Positions 1 through 10,640 of a stretch of 64,000 nt of DNA are shown in pieces; position 1 is the first letter of the stretch, and every line of letters starts with the position of its first letter. The notes beneath the pieces were generated by a model. The model saw nothing but the letters and a program-made list of their open reading frames with translations. It searched no databases and was not told where the DNA came from. The DNA is from Cervus elaphus (taxonomy: Eukaryota > Chordata > Mammalia > Artiodactyla > Cervidae), in NCBI RefSeq assembly GCF_910594005.1, contig NC_057823.1, forward strand, positions 62,742,015 through 62,806,014, read 5' to 3'. The position numbers and the translations under genes were made by a program.

Positions 1-1335
1 GAGGGGGATGCCCCAAAGTATGTGCCGTTCAAGATGATTTAGAGGGCCAGGGTCCTGGGCGAAGCTGGGCAGGGGCTGAGGCAGGCAGCTGAGACCAGTC
101 AGTTACCAGCAGGACTGGTTTAGGGAGTCATGACTTTCTGCTCATCCTGGGTCAAAGCAGGAAGGTTCTGGGCCGGACCTCAAGTTGAATGTAGAGGCTG
201 AAGTTCTAGTCCCCTGTGTTCAGAGATCCAGGCAGGGGACAGTTTCCTGGGAGTAGTGTGGCTCTGAGGTCTGAGTTGGGGAGATTTGACTCCCACACTC
301 TTGGTTTAATGGACAACCTCTCCTTTTGAGCTGGAACTCTGATTGTTAAAGGCGCTCCAGCATCAAGGTTATCTTGGTAGGATAAATCTGGGAGGAGGCT
401 TCTTCTCCCAGGAATTTTCACCACACATTTCAAAGGGAAGGGCCCCACTTTCCAGCCGAAGATGAGGCTAGTTTTTCTACTTTATTTGATGACTCACGCC
501 TGGGAAAACCCAGTGTCTCCAGGGCTGGGCCCCTCGGGGAGACTGCGATGTCTAGATGCTTGATTTGCGCTCAGTCTATCTGTCTCTGGCTCATCTGTGT
601 CTGACACGGGGTCTGGCACATAGTAGGTGAATAAGTTTTTCTCAAACAAATGTTTATGGGATGTCTTTAAGACTGAGAGAGTGCCCGTTCTGAGGCAGAT
701 GGACCATAAAACTAGTACAGCATAAGCTTCAGAATCCCTTGCTGGCATGAGCCCTTCCCTAATCCCCAGGAGGGGCCCTGGCCATGTGTTCACATGGTCA
801 TGTACTTCTGTGAAATTTGCACAAGTCATTTTAACTGCAATGGGTTGAGATTACTGACTCCACTCTGACCTCCTTCCTCACTGTCATATTTTCCTCATGT
901 CAGGATGGCCGTGGCATTTGGGGGTCTGGCTAAAGGGAAGGTGAATTGGGGAAATATTCAGTCTGCATCGAGGGGCTGTATAGTTTCCATGTACAGTTAA
1001 GTCAGCTGTGTTGGTATTGAAATGTCTTTGGGACCCTCTTTTTGTCCATGGAGGCCATTCACCTGTCCAGATATACAAGCTCAGACCCCACACAGTGATG
1101 TGAACATGTCCCCCCGTATCTGGCCACAAAACTATATGTCTTAGAGAAGAGAAACCATTTGAAATCTAAAGGGCCAGAAACTAGGCTGTGGAAAATTCTT
1201 CCAATTACCAGGCCTGCCAGGCCAATTGTAAGCAGAGGATTTAGTGCTCAGAGATACTTAGACAAAATAGAAATTATTTCTTGTCAGGAATATTCTTTGT
1301 AATACAGTTCATACAATTAGGAATGTACCATAAAT
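1..1335. other. Intergenic sequence, no gene recognised
   Basis: No coding exon or confident repeat is visible. A short stretch near 590-640 resembles the 3' end of a MIR (a 'gcacatagtaggtgaataa' type motif) but is too short to call firmly. Open frames here are short and carry no recognisable domain. Confidence 0.5.
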
Positions 1336-1349
1336 TTTTATTTCCTTTT

Positions 1350-1838
1350 AAAACAATTTTATTGGAGCATAGTTGTTTTACAAGGTTGTGTCAGTTCCTG
1401 CTGTGTAGCAAAGTGAATTAGCAATAGGTATACATATTTCCTCTTTTTTTGGATTTCTTTCCCATTTAGGTCACCACAGAACACTCAGTAGAGTTCCCTA
1501 TGCTATACAATAGGTTCTCATATGAAGAATAGTATGGATGTTCCTTAAAAAACTAAAAACAGAACTACCATATGACCCAGCAATCCCACTCCTGGGCATA
1601 CACCCAGAGAAAACCATGATTCCAAAAGATACATGCACCCCGTGTTTATTGCAGCCTTATTGACAATAGCAAGGACATGAAAGCAACCTAAAAGTCCATG
1701 AACAGAGGAATGGATGAAGAAGATGTGGCATATATATGGATTCCACATTCATGGAATGAATTCCACATTCATGGAATTTTACTCAGCCATGAATAAAAAG
1801 GGATGAAATTGTGCCATTTGCAGAGATGTGGATGGACC
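1350..1838 (-). mobile_element. LINE-1 fragment with inverted 5' part (twin-priming type)
   Basis: Positions 1350 to about 1525 match the minus-strand 3' end of an artiodactyl L1 (reverse complement of the terminal 'ttgtaaa...ccaataaaa' region). From about 1526 to 1838 the sequence is L1 in the plus orientation (the 'accatatgacccagcaatccc' and 'tactcagccatgaataaaaa' region of late ORF2 and 3'UTR). A perfect 14-bp direct repeat, ttttatttcctttt, flanks the whole block at 1336-1349 and 1839-1852. So this is one insertion with an internal inversion, not two. A roughly 20-bp segment is duplicated in tandem at about 1737-1778. Confidence 0.85.
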
Positions 1839-1867
1839 TTTTATTTCCTTTTGATGATTATCCTGTT

Positions 1868-2320
1868 GTCAATAAGTCAAATGGTATCCCTCCAAAAGGA
1901 TATGTTGAAGCCCTAACCCCCAGTACCTCAGAATGTCACCTAATTTGAAAAAGGGGTCTTTATAGGGATTCTCAAGTTAAAATTAGGTCAGTAGGATGGG
2001 ACCTACCCCAGTATGACCAGTGTTCTTCTACAAAGGGGAAGTTGGATACAGAGACGCAAACAAAGGGAAGACCCCACGTAAAGATGAAGGCAGAGATTGG
2101 AGTGAAGCATCTGCAAGACAATGAACACAGAAGATTGTCAGCGGAGCACCAGGAGCCAAGAGAGAGACCTGGGCAGATTCTCCTTCACGGCCCTCAGCAG
2201 AATCAACCCTGATGACACCTTGATTCAGACTGCTGGCCTCCAGAAAGGGGAGGCAATAATACATTTCTGGCATTTAAGCCACCCAGCTTGTGGTGCTTTG
2301 TTATGGCAGCCTGTGTGTCA
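1868..2320 (+). mobile_element. MLT1-like ERVL-MaLR LTR (ancient solo LTR)
   Basis: The sequence follows the mammalian MLT1-type LTR: an early 'atgttgaagccctaacccccagt' segment, the 'cagtatgaccagtgttctt' segment, 'ctgctggcctccagaa', and the end 'taagccacccagcttgtggtgctttgttatggcagcc'. It is strongly diverged and non-coding. The precise subfamily is not assigned. Confidence 0.75.
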
Positions 2321-2471
2321 TGTGAACCAAGATACACATGGAATATAATTGGACAGAAGACCTGTGTCTCTAGGCCACCAACCTGGAGCAGTGCCACCAT
2401 CAGTGAGTGCCTCCTGTGTGAAGTCCTGTGTTTTATGCATTCCAACTCTCAGAAGTTAAAAAGAAAAAGGC

Positions 2472-2800
2472 GGGGGACTTCCCTGGTAATCCAGGGGTTA
2501 AGAATTTACCTTCCAGTGCAGGAGACGCAGGTTTGATCCCTGGTGGAGAATTAAGATCCCACAGGCCAAGGGGCAACTAAGCCCATGTGCCACAATTACT
2601 GAGCCAGAATTACAGAGCCACTCTTTCTTGGCTCAAGTTAAAAAGTCTCGGAGACTTTGTGGCTATATTATGAATGGGAATGTAAAACAGCACAGCAACT
2701 GTGGAAAACAAAAAGCAATGAAAGATCCCACATGACCAAACCAGGACCCAACACAGCCAAATAAGTAAATATTAAAAAAGAAGAAGAAAGAAAAATGCAA
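2472..2800 (+). mobile_element. CHR-type tRNA-derived SINE with foreign internal segment
   Basis: Starts with the diagnostic ggggacttccctggt, continues with the tRNA-like box B 'ggtttgatccctggt' and the long-form 'ggcaactaagcccatgtgccac' section, and ends with an 'acacagccaaataagtaaata' tail. The middle (about 2613-2710) is not CHR sequence. It aligns without gaps to 3993-4090 in this window at roughly 75-80 percent identity by eye. Confidence 0.8.
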
Positions 2801-2980
2801 CTAACCATGAAAGAGGAAAGAGTGATTACCTTTCCATTTTCTCTGTAGAAAATGGTGACAAAGTCATTTTCCTACCAACAGTTTACCTAAGATTCCCCCT
2901 GTGACCTACCCTCATCCCGTAAATACTACACCACTCAAGTCATCCAGAACATTCTCCCATTGTCCACTACTAGGACATAC

Positions 2981-3102
2981 TCAACCCACTCCAGTATTCT
3001 TGCCTGGAGAATCCCAGGGACAGAGGAGCCTGGCGGGCTGCCGTCTATGGGGTCGCACAGAGTCGGACGCGACTGAAGCGACTTAGCAGCAGCAGCAGCA
3101 GC
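2981..3102 (+). mobile_element. Bov-A2 SINE monomer with AGC-repeat tail
   Basis: The sequence is the typical ruminant Bov-A2 unit, with 'ccagtattcttgcctggaga' and 'gtcgcacagagtcggac' motifs, and ends in a short (AGC)n run. Perfect 9-bp target duplications, aggacatac, flank it at 2972-2980 and 3103-3111. It places the genome in ruminants. Confidence 0.92.
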
Positions 3103-3111
3103 AGGACATAC

Positions 3112-3990
3112 CCCAGAGGCCCTCCTCCTGGGGCCAGTGTGTGTTCCCCAGATCCTGTTTAGGAAAGCAAGCAGGTGGGCTCTGTTCCCAGATCACAGAT
3201 TTGAGACTCTGGAGAATGAAGGGGTCAGAATGGCATGGATCCTGCCTCCAAAACCACCTTTCTCCATCACTCTTCATCCCTTTTCCCCACCCAGAAAACA
3301 AAATCAGAGTTATTCCTCTTAGAACCTGAAGAAACATTGCCTTCATGTTTGGCCATGGACGCACTGTCTCAATTACTCTGTGAAAGGCCATCTAAACATT
3401 GGCAATTCTGCTGGGTTTTTCTTTCCATCTTTTCCTCCTCCTACCACCCCCACCCTGCACCCCCCCCACCCCCGGTCTGGCCTCCAGCCTGCCTTCAGTT
3501 TTCCCAGCTTCGCGGTGTCCTCAGGAGAACCCCTGCCCTCTTCTCCCCTCTAATCCACCTCCCACCTACCCTTACCACCAGCCTTCTTCACTGACTCTCG
3601 TTATAGGACCAGCCAGGGTCACGTTTTCTTAGGGTCTGTCTGGGCTCTTGGCTGAAGACCTGGGGAACAGCAGAGGAGACTTTGGTTGAGCCGTTTGGCT
3701 TCACGGTTAAGGTGATATGCAGTGGCTCCCCGTGTAGAGGGCTGGGTCTGGGGCACCCTCAAACACAGCTTGAGACATCAAGATTCTGAACGCAGCACTG
3801 AGAAGAGGGGATCCGTCAGGACACTTGGGGGCACAGAAACCCAACCTGCCAGTGCAGGCAAGGCTTGTGTAACCGTGAGAACGGAGGTGGGACAGAGGGA
3901 AGCTTTGGGGATGACTTGCAGTCTTTCCATCTTCTACCTTTTCCCTTCTGTGGGTGTTATTTTCACATCCCCAGACTCACCAGGAAGAGA
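3112..3990. other. Intergenic sequence, no gene recognised
   Basis: Unique-looking sequence. Positions 3420-3600 are very pyrimidine-rich on the plus strand, with long C runs. No splice-flanked exon or known domain is visible. Confidence 0.45.
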
Positions 3991-4044
3991 CTCAGAGCTG
4001 TTCTTCCTCAGTTCAAGTTAAAAAATCCTGAAGACTTTGTGGCT

Positions 4045-4650
4045 ATATCATGGATGGGAGTGTAAAATGGTTCAGCCACTGTGGAAATCAAAAAGTTAAA
4101 CAGAATTACCATATGACCTAGCAATTTCATCCCTAGTTATATACTCAAAAAAACTAAAAACAGGAACTCAAACATATATTTGTACACGAATGTTTGTAGC
4201 AGCACTATTTACAGTAGCCAAAAGGTGGAAACAGCCCAAATAGCCTTCAAGGGATGAATGGATAAACAAATTGTAGTAAATACGTACAATGGAATAGTAC
4301 TCAGCCATTAAAAGGAAGGGAGTTCTGATACATGGTACAATGTGGATGAACCTCAAAACTAATATGCCAAGTGAAAGAATCCAGACACAAAATTTCACAT
4401 ATTATATGACTCCATCTGTGTGAAATATCTAGAAGAGGAAAATCCGTAGACAGAATGTAGATTAGTGGTTGTTAGGGGAATTGGAAAGGGGAAATCAGAA
4501 GTAATTGCTTAATTGGTATAGGGTTTCCTTTGGAGGTGATAAAATGGTTTGGGGACTAGATAGAGGTGGTGGTTGTACAACATTGAATTGAATTGTTAAC
4601 TCTTATAACTGTAGATTATATGACTTTTACCGCAGTGAAATTTAAAAGTC
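4045..4650 (+). mobile_element. Old L1 (L1M type) 3' end
   Basis: From 'ggagtgtaaaatgg' onward the sequence follows the end of an old mammalian L1 ORF2 and its 3'UTR: 'attaccatatgacctagcaat', 'tactcagccattaaaaggaa', 'gattagtggttgttagggg'. It ends near 'ttaccgcagtgaaatttaaaag'. Heavy decay leaves no coding capacity. Confidence 0.8.
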
Positions 4651-4899
4651 CCAGAGAAGAGCTCTGATTGGCTTAGCTTGGAATCAGGTGCCCACCCTGG
4701 CCAATCAACAGGGACTAGGTGTAGATCTGCAGAAAGAGGGCAGCTCCCATTGCTTGTCACATGGTTGCAGTCTGGAGAAGTTACACTTCCTGAAGAGGTG
4801 GGAGGCAGGGTGTTCTTCTGAGAAAATGATACTTTAGTTTAATAAATAAAGGAACATTTAAAGATCAGAGCTAAAAGAGAATTGGAAAGAAGCTTAAGG

Positions 4900-5250
4900 T
4901 CTGTTTATAAAAGTAGCATGCTTGTCGCATATACTTTAGAAAACCTTGAAAAATATTAAGAAAAAATAAATATCACCATAATTGTCATGACTCAGAGATT
5001 ATCTTGGTTAACATTTTATATATATATATACATATAGATAAATAGATATAGATATCCTCCAGACCTTTTTTAAATGCATTTCTAGCTATAAACACACATA
5101 TATAGATAAAAATGCCTTTAATGCTTTTTATTCTGTCTCCTGTTTTTTTTCTTCACTTAATCTATTTTGGACTTTTTTAAATGTCATCAAATGTAGATTC
5201 ATGCCATCATTTCCCATCATTTTAATATCTGTGAGCCATGACTTTTGAGT
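4900..5250. repeat. AT-rich ancient interspersed repeat, family not named
   Basis: The 'aatatcaccataattgtcatgactcagagattatcttggttaacattt' style resembles a common diverged mammalian repeat that I cannot name with confidence. It contains a short (TA)n run at about 5014-5030. Confidence 0.35.
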
Positions 5251-5811
5251 GGAAGTTTCTGAAAGGCTCCTTTGATGAAGTGGCATTTGAACAAGCCATT
5301 GAATGATCAGGAGGTAGACACAGTAGCCAGAGCTTTCTCAGCAGAGGGAACCATATGGACAAATTCATGTCAGTGACCATCCACTCTGCCCACTAGAAGC
5401 GGGCCTTTGATGAGGGAGACAGAGAGGGGAGGTAATTTTACCAAGGTCATGCAATGAGTTGGTGTGAAGGGGCCAATGAACCCAGGACTCCCAGCTCCCA
5501 GCTCAGGGCTCTGGCCTCTGCCAAGTCCTGTCCAGCCTCCTCACACCGACACTCAAGGCCCCACATCACCTGGCTCTCATGCACTTTCATTTTCTTCACG
5601 GCAGATGACCACGGGTCATGGATCATGCTTTGCTTTTTGCGCAGACAGGGAAGTTCAAGGCCCACTGAGGGTAGAGCTGTCTGAGGTCACGGAACTGGAG
5701 GGTATCAGGGTGATAGCCCTCGCAGCATGTCAGTCCTGGGGCTGGGGCTTGGCCTGCACTCCACCCGGAGCCCCCTGCCTCCTCCTCTTGGAGCCAGGCC
5801 TGTACCGCCCC

Positions 5812-6032
5812 TGAGTCACAGCGGCCAGCCCGCCTGCCATGAGTCAGCAGCATTCTTCAGGGCTGAGCGCACGGCAGCACAGCCACAGGCCCTCCCCTGT
5901 AACCTGGGGCGAGCCTCGCTCGTCCTCTGGCTAGCCCGGGTGTGAGAGCCAGCCGGGTGAGTGGCCCTGGGTCACGGCCTGACGGCCTGGGAGCTGACCT
6001 GTTGGGGGGGCCTCAGGGATTCGGATGACTCA
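5812..6032. promoter_or_regulatory. Candidate enhancer: three AP-1/MARE sites
   Basis: TGAGTCA occurs at 5812-5818 and again at 5840-5846, where the following GCA makes TGAGTCAGCA, a MARE/ARE-like element. TGACTCA lies at 6026-6032. The surrounding 5.7-6.1 kb is GC-rich, contains scattered CpGs and appears free of interspersed repeats. Activity is an inference from motifs alone. Confidence 0.3.
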
Positions 6033-6234
6033 GAGGAACCTGAGCTGCCTTGGGGCTGCGCGGAAGCTAGACACTGACCCTGTGTGCTCTCAGTGAAGGG
6101 CCCTGGCTGGAAGGTCCTGGCAACGGTCTAGGCTGGGAGACAAGGTAGGAGGCAGTGAGAAGATTCTCTGACACCCCCTCCACTCCTCTTTGGTCAGGTC
6201 ACTCCCCACCTCTGGGTGCAGAGGGAGTGGGGGA

Positions 6235-6450
6235 TGTTAAGAGCACAGAATTTGCCATTAGACAAACCCAGTTTGCAGGTGGAGCTGCAATTCTGTCTCT
6301 TATGCCTGTCTCATGTGACCCAGGCTAGTTCCTTAACCTCTCTGGGCCTTTGAAAATAGGAAGACCAGTACCCACCTCATAGAGCTGCAACAGGACTAAA
6401 TGAAATACTGTATATAATGCACTCAACGCAGTGCAGGGCAGAGAGAAAGC
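6235..6450 (+). mobile_element. MIR SINE
   Basis: Shows the MIR order: 'ttaagagcacagaatttgcc', 'tgacccaggctagttccttaacctctctgggcctttgaaaatagg', then 'acctcatagagctgcaacaggactaaatgaaatactg'. Confidence 0.8.
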
Positions 6451-6534
6451 ACTTAAGAACTGAATGCCTAAGAACTGAAAGCATTAAGAACTGAATAGTA
6501 AATATTATCCAGGCTGTTTTCTGGCATTCTTCTT

Positions 6535-6980
6535 TTATTCATTCACCCATTCACTTAGCCAATATTTATTGAATATATACAGAGCTGAGAACAGGGCTTT
6601 CCAGAGACTAGAAGTCATCTTGTTGCTGATGTTCATGGTTGAGAACTTGGCTGAACAGAGAAAACGCAGATGTTGACAGCAGGCGTGGTCTCCATCATCA
6701 TGGAACTTACATTCTAGTGGGGAAAAGTGACATCATAAGTAGGCAAACAGATAATAAACAAGAAAGTGACAGACATGGTTGAGGTGATTTAGGGAGGCCA
6801 CTTAGATGGAGTGAGCAGGGGCGGCTTCTCTAAGGGGGTGATGTTTACTGAGATAAGAGGGTTGAACTGTGAGGGGCTGGCTCTCTCAAGAGGCAGGAGG
6901 GGGAGCGCTTCCGCTAGGGTGAAGGCAAGGGTGAGCCCCAGCACCCGGTGAAGGCCTGCTGGGGCAGGAAGGGCGAAGAG
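6535..6980 (-). mobile_element. L2 LINE 3' region
   Basis: Reverse complement of an L2 tail. It begins with 'attcattcacccattcactta...aatatttattgaa', followed by 'atcatggaacttacattctagtgg' and 'agataataaacaag'. No coding capacity. Confidence 0.7.
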
Positions 6981-7655
6981 GCGGATGAGGCTGCCAGCGT
7001 GGCAGGACCTTTCACGCTGTGTTAAAACATGTTCTTTTCTTTCTAAACGCAATTCGATGACTCTGTGGGCTAGGGTTCCAGGGCAAGACTCCCAAATGCC
7101 TGAATCAGAACTCAGCTGGGAGGGCTTGACCATTTTCCCCAGGGGACAGCCTGTGTCTTGTCCAGGATGCTGTGACCCTCAGCCCTCCCAGCACCGGCTG
7201 GGGCCTCCCAGGAGCAGGGAGACCACAGCAAAGCTGCCCAGCGCCGGCTATTTCTGGCGGGGGAGGGGGCGCCTGGGCCCTGCAGCTGCATTCCTGGAGC
7301 AGACCTGCCCGAATGGTTGGGCCTGAGGAATGCAGAACCACCCCTACCCCAGACACAAGGAGCCTTTTCTCGCACAGGCCCCTGGAATGAGGCTTTCTGG
7401 GGGCTGGAGGTCACTGGATTTCTGCTGTTTATGGTTAAGACCTTTGCCGAGCAGAGAAAACACAGCTGTCAGCCAGAGACCCAGCACAACACCTGCAGGG
7501 AGGGGGCTGCCAGACTCGCCTACCGAGTTGAGTCCCACTGGCACCTATGTGACTGTCCTCAGCAGGGATGACAGCCTGCCCTAGATACTCCCCTGAACCC
7601 ACTTTAGAGACAGGGAAGCTGAGGCCACTCCACTGGATCATAATTGCTCATGTCG
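6981..7655. other. Intergenic sequence, no gene recognised
   Basis: GC-rich unique sequence with several overlapping short open frames on both strands, as expected from base composition. No domain or exon signature was recognised. Confidence 0.45.
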
Positions 7656-7659
7656 AGAA

Positions 7660-7850
7660 CTTCTTATGGGCCCGCAATGTGATAAGAGCTTGACCAACAT
7701 TTCCCAACAGTCTTGTGACGTGGTGTCTCCTATTGCTGACATTTTACAGATGGGGAAACCAAGCCTTAGAGGGATCCCATTACACGCCTGATGTCAAGGA
7801 ACTGTTAAGTGGAGGTATCTGGATCTGAATCTAGGCTTTCTGACTCTAAA
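7660..7850 (-). mobile_element. MIR SINE
   Basis: Reverse-complement MIR: 'cattttacagatggggaaaccaagccttagaggg' followed by a degraded 'gatctgaatctaggctttctgac' segment. Confidence 0.7.
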
Positions 7851-7985
7851 GCTCCCTCTGGGATTTTTTTTTTTCTCTTTTTTTCCTGGTCTTGTTTTAT
7901 TTACTTAATCTTTTTTCTCCAAGGAAACTTCTTAATACTACTATTAATGAAACACTCATCTCAGGCAAAGGAAAAAAATGCAATG

Positions 7986-8122
7986 AGGGCCTTCCCTGGC
8001 CCCAGTGGCTAAAACTCCATGCTTCCATTGCAGGGGGCATGGGTTCGATCCCTGGTCAGGGAACTAGGATTCTGCATGCTCTGTGACATGGCCAGAAATT
8101 AAAATAAATAGAGAAAGAAAAA
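7986..8122 (+). mobile_element. CHR-type SINE
   Basis: Contains 'ccttccctggccccagtggc', box-B-like 'gggttcgatccctggtcagg' and an A-rich tail. Confidence 0.85.
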
Positions 8123-8151
8123 TGAATGCAATAAAAATTGAATAACATGCA

Positions 8152-8334
8152 GGGACTTCCCTGGTGGTCCACTGGCTAAGACTCTGCACACTCAATGCAG
8201 GGGGCCTGGGTTAGATCCCTGGTCAGGTAACTAGATCCCACATACAGCAACCAAGAGTCAACATGCTACAACTAAAGATCCCATGTGCTGCACTCGACAC
8301 AGCTTAAATTAATTAATTAATTAATTAAATACTA
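8152..8334 (+). mobile_element. CHR-type SINE with (TTAA)n tail
   Basis: Starts 'gggacttccctggtggtcc', contains 'ggttagatccctggtcagg', and ends in a tandem (ATTA)n microsatellite at about 8308-8329. It lies about 30 bp from the previous copy in the same orientation. Confidence 0.88.
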
Positions 8335-8539
8335 AGAAAGTAAAGTCTAACTAAATACTGTTGCAGTCCAAAGATCTGAACCTGAGAGTTGCTCTCAGAT
8401 GATGAAAAGGAGAGATTAACACATGTCAGGTAGGTGTCTGTGAAGCACTAGCACTGAATGGAGGCTTTCACCTTGAAAGAATCTGAAAGCTAAAATGAGA
8501 GGGAAAAGGAGGCCAGTTTTTCACCATGTGCTTCCTAGT

Positions 8540-8910
8540 CCTTTAATGCAGTTTGGCTATGTGCTCCTCATTAGTGCCGTTCACCAAACATTTCTGGATA
8601 TTTGCCTTCCAGGCTCAAGGAAGGATGACATCTCCTGGTGGCATTGTGGTTGGATGGGACCACATGACCAGTTCTGGTCCTGAATTGTACATTATTTGAG
8701 GCTGGAACATTTAATTGCTGATTAAATGATCCTCCAATACTCTTTTCCAGAAAGTGGTTGCCTCACAGCCTAGGTTCCTGAGTGAGGACCAAACCAAGGA
8801 AAGTGAACACCTGGCGGAACCACGGTGAATAGGTAACAGAAGCAAGAAACAAGCCATTAAGGCTTTCAGATTGTTTGTTTAACACAGCACTGCCTAACTA
8901 TCCTGACTAA
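8540..8910 (+). mobile_element. Ancient LTR-like repeat, family uncertain
   Basis: The segments 'ccaaacatttctggatatttgccttccaggc', 'ggttggatgggaccacatgacc' and the end 'ctatcctgactaatgca' match a diverged mammalian LTR-type repeat I recognise but cannot name securely. Non-coding. Confidence 0.5.
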
Positions 8911-9199
8911 TGCAGCATGTCACCCAGAAGCACGCTGAAGATGCAGTGTGGGCTTCCTTTCAGAGCCCACAGCCTTAATTCCCATGTGGTACAGACACTG
9001 GCCAGACCCATGCCTTGGTCTTCCTTACAGAAGGCTCTTACCTTTACCAGCTCTCCCTCCCTGGGTTCACTACTGTAGAAAACTAGTGAAAACATACTTT
9101 TGTCCAACGTGCCCTTGACTCTTCTCCTCCCAGGACTTGGCTTGTCTATTTGTCTCCGGCAGGAATGATACACACCTCCACCTCTGCCCCAGCCAGTGT

Positions 9200-9425
9200 C
9201 ATGGTAAAGAGACAGACTGCCTGTATCTGGATCCAGGCTCTGCTGATTGTCAGCTGTGTGATCTAGACTCATCACTTCACCTCCCCGGGGATGTTTCCTC
9301 ATCTATAACATAGAGATGGCAACAGAACTCTTCTATTTGCATAACTGTTGTGAGGATTCAAAATGGTAATATATGTAAAACACAAAGAACAATGCCTGGT
9401 ACATAAGAAGTTATTTATAAGCATC
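9200..9425 (+). mobile_element. MIR SINE
   Basis: MIR order is clear: 'cagctgtgtgatctagac', 'tcctcatctataacatagagatgg', 'tgttgtgaggattcaaaatgg', 'caatgcctggtacataag'. Confidence 0.8.
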
Positions 9426-9561
9426 AAGCTATCAGTATGTTCCCTCTTCATTGGAATCCTGCCTTGGCCTTGCTTCTGGCTTGTGCATGAAGGGCCTGGG
9501 GACCCTCCCCCTTATTCCTGAGGGTTCTTTTGAATACTAGGTGGGAAGACTGGACAGCAAG

Positions 9562-10035
9562 TACAAGAGTTTGCCAAGGCTCTCATAACAAAGTACCACA
9601 AGCAGATGGCTTAAAGCAACAGAAATTTATTCTCACTCAGTGCTGGAGACTAGATATTTAAAATCAAGGTGTCCACAGAGCCATGCTCCTTCTGAGACTC
9701 TGGGTAGAATCTCTACCTCTTCCTGGCTTCTGATGGTGGCCATCGGACCTTGACCTTTCTTCGAGAGCAGGAGCATCACGCTAATCTCTGTCTCTGTTAT
9801 GTCACATGGCATTCTCCTTGTGAGTTGTATCTTCACAGGGTGTTCTCCACGTGTCTGTCTCTTCTTTTTTTATAGAGGACACCAGTCCTATTGGATTAGC
9901 CTACCCTCCCAAACCAATGTGACCTCATTTTAGCTTGATTTCATCTGCAAGACTATTTCCAAACCAGGCCACTTTCACAGGTACTGAGGTCAGGACGTCA
10001 ACATATCTTTTGGGGAACGTGATTCAACCAGAAAT
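9562..10035 (-). mobile_element. MLT1-like ERVL-MaLR LTR
   Basis: Reverse complement of the family also seen at 1868-2320. It has 'ctcataacaaagtaccacaagcagatggcttaaagcaacagaaatttatt' in reverse sense, then 'aggacaccagtcctattggattag' and 'cacaggtactgaggtcaggacg'. Two copies of one LTR family therefore lie about 7.5 kb apart in opposite orientation. Their divergence makes them separate insertions and not a provirus pair. Confidence 0.75.
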
Positions 10036-10089
10036 GCCAGGAGTTGGGAGACATGACCTCTTGACCTCTGACTTTCCCCATGGGACCAT

Positions 10090-10640
10090 AGACACTGGGA
10101 CGCAGGTGAGCGGGGAGCTTTGGCTGGGGCGTAAGGACACCTGCTTCGGCTCCCAGTGTGACCCTGGGCACTCCCCTTTCTGGCCTTGTTCTTCTTCATG
10201 GTAAGACAAGGAAAAGCACCCAACCAGGTTCTTGTGAGACCCAAATAAGGTAGGAGGTGGTATGAAGGGGCCTTCCCACTTGAACCCTCATGCACAGATC
10301 AGAAGATTTTCTCTCAGCCCTGGACTGCTCTCCCATCCTCTCCCATGAGCTGGGCAGACTTACTGCAACGACAGCTTTTCTACTGACTCTGCTAATTAGA
10401 CGTGCCCTAACTCAGCCCCGCAACCGTCTCCATCTCCGAGGTTCTCTCATGAACTCACCCTTTCTCCTGGCTTCCTTAGTTCAGTTACTTGGCTCCCTAA
10501 GTCTCAGTTTCCTTCCCTGTAAAGTAGGAGGATTGGTTGCCACCTCGTATGCTAATTGCAAGGATTAAATTTAGAGGCAATGCAGTTAAGTCAGCACAGT
10601 GCCTGACACATGGTAAATTGAATAAACATTCATTAATATT
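10090..10640 (+). mobile_element. MIR-derived sequence (two partial copies)
   Basis: MIR-like segments in plus orientation are visible at about 10110-10220 ('cccagtgtgaccctgggcactcc') and at about 10470-10635 ('agttacttggctccctaagtctcag', 'cagtgcctgacacatggtaaattgaataaacattc'). The sequence between them is unassigned. Confidence 0.55.

Noticed and set aside
2121..2536. Overlapping short frames in the 2.1-2.5 kb region
   Set aside because: They cross the MLT1-like LTR and the start of a CHR SINE. The peptides are accidental.
2472..2560. tRNA gene-like box A/box B signals in CHR and Bov-tA copies
   Set aside because: These are the tRNA-derived heads of SINEs. None folds into an intact cloverleaf with an anticodon arm, so they are not tRNA genes.
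3425..3600. Proline-rich open frames in the C-rich tract
   Set aside because: Reading frames through CCC/TCC repeats give proline/serine peptides automatically. No exon boundaries.
1868..10035. The two MLT1-like LTRs (1868-2320 and 9562-10035) as the ends of one provirus
   Set aside because: They are in opposite orientation and strongly diverged, with no retroviral coding sequence between them. They are independent solo LTRs.
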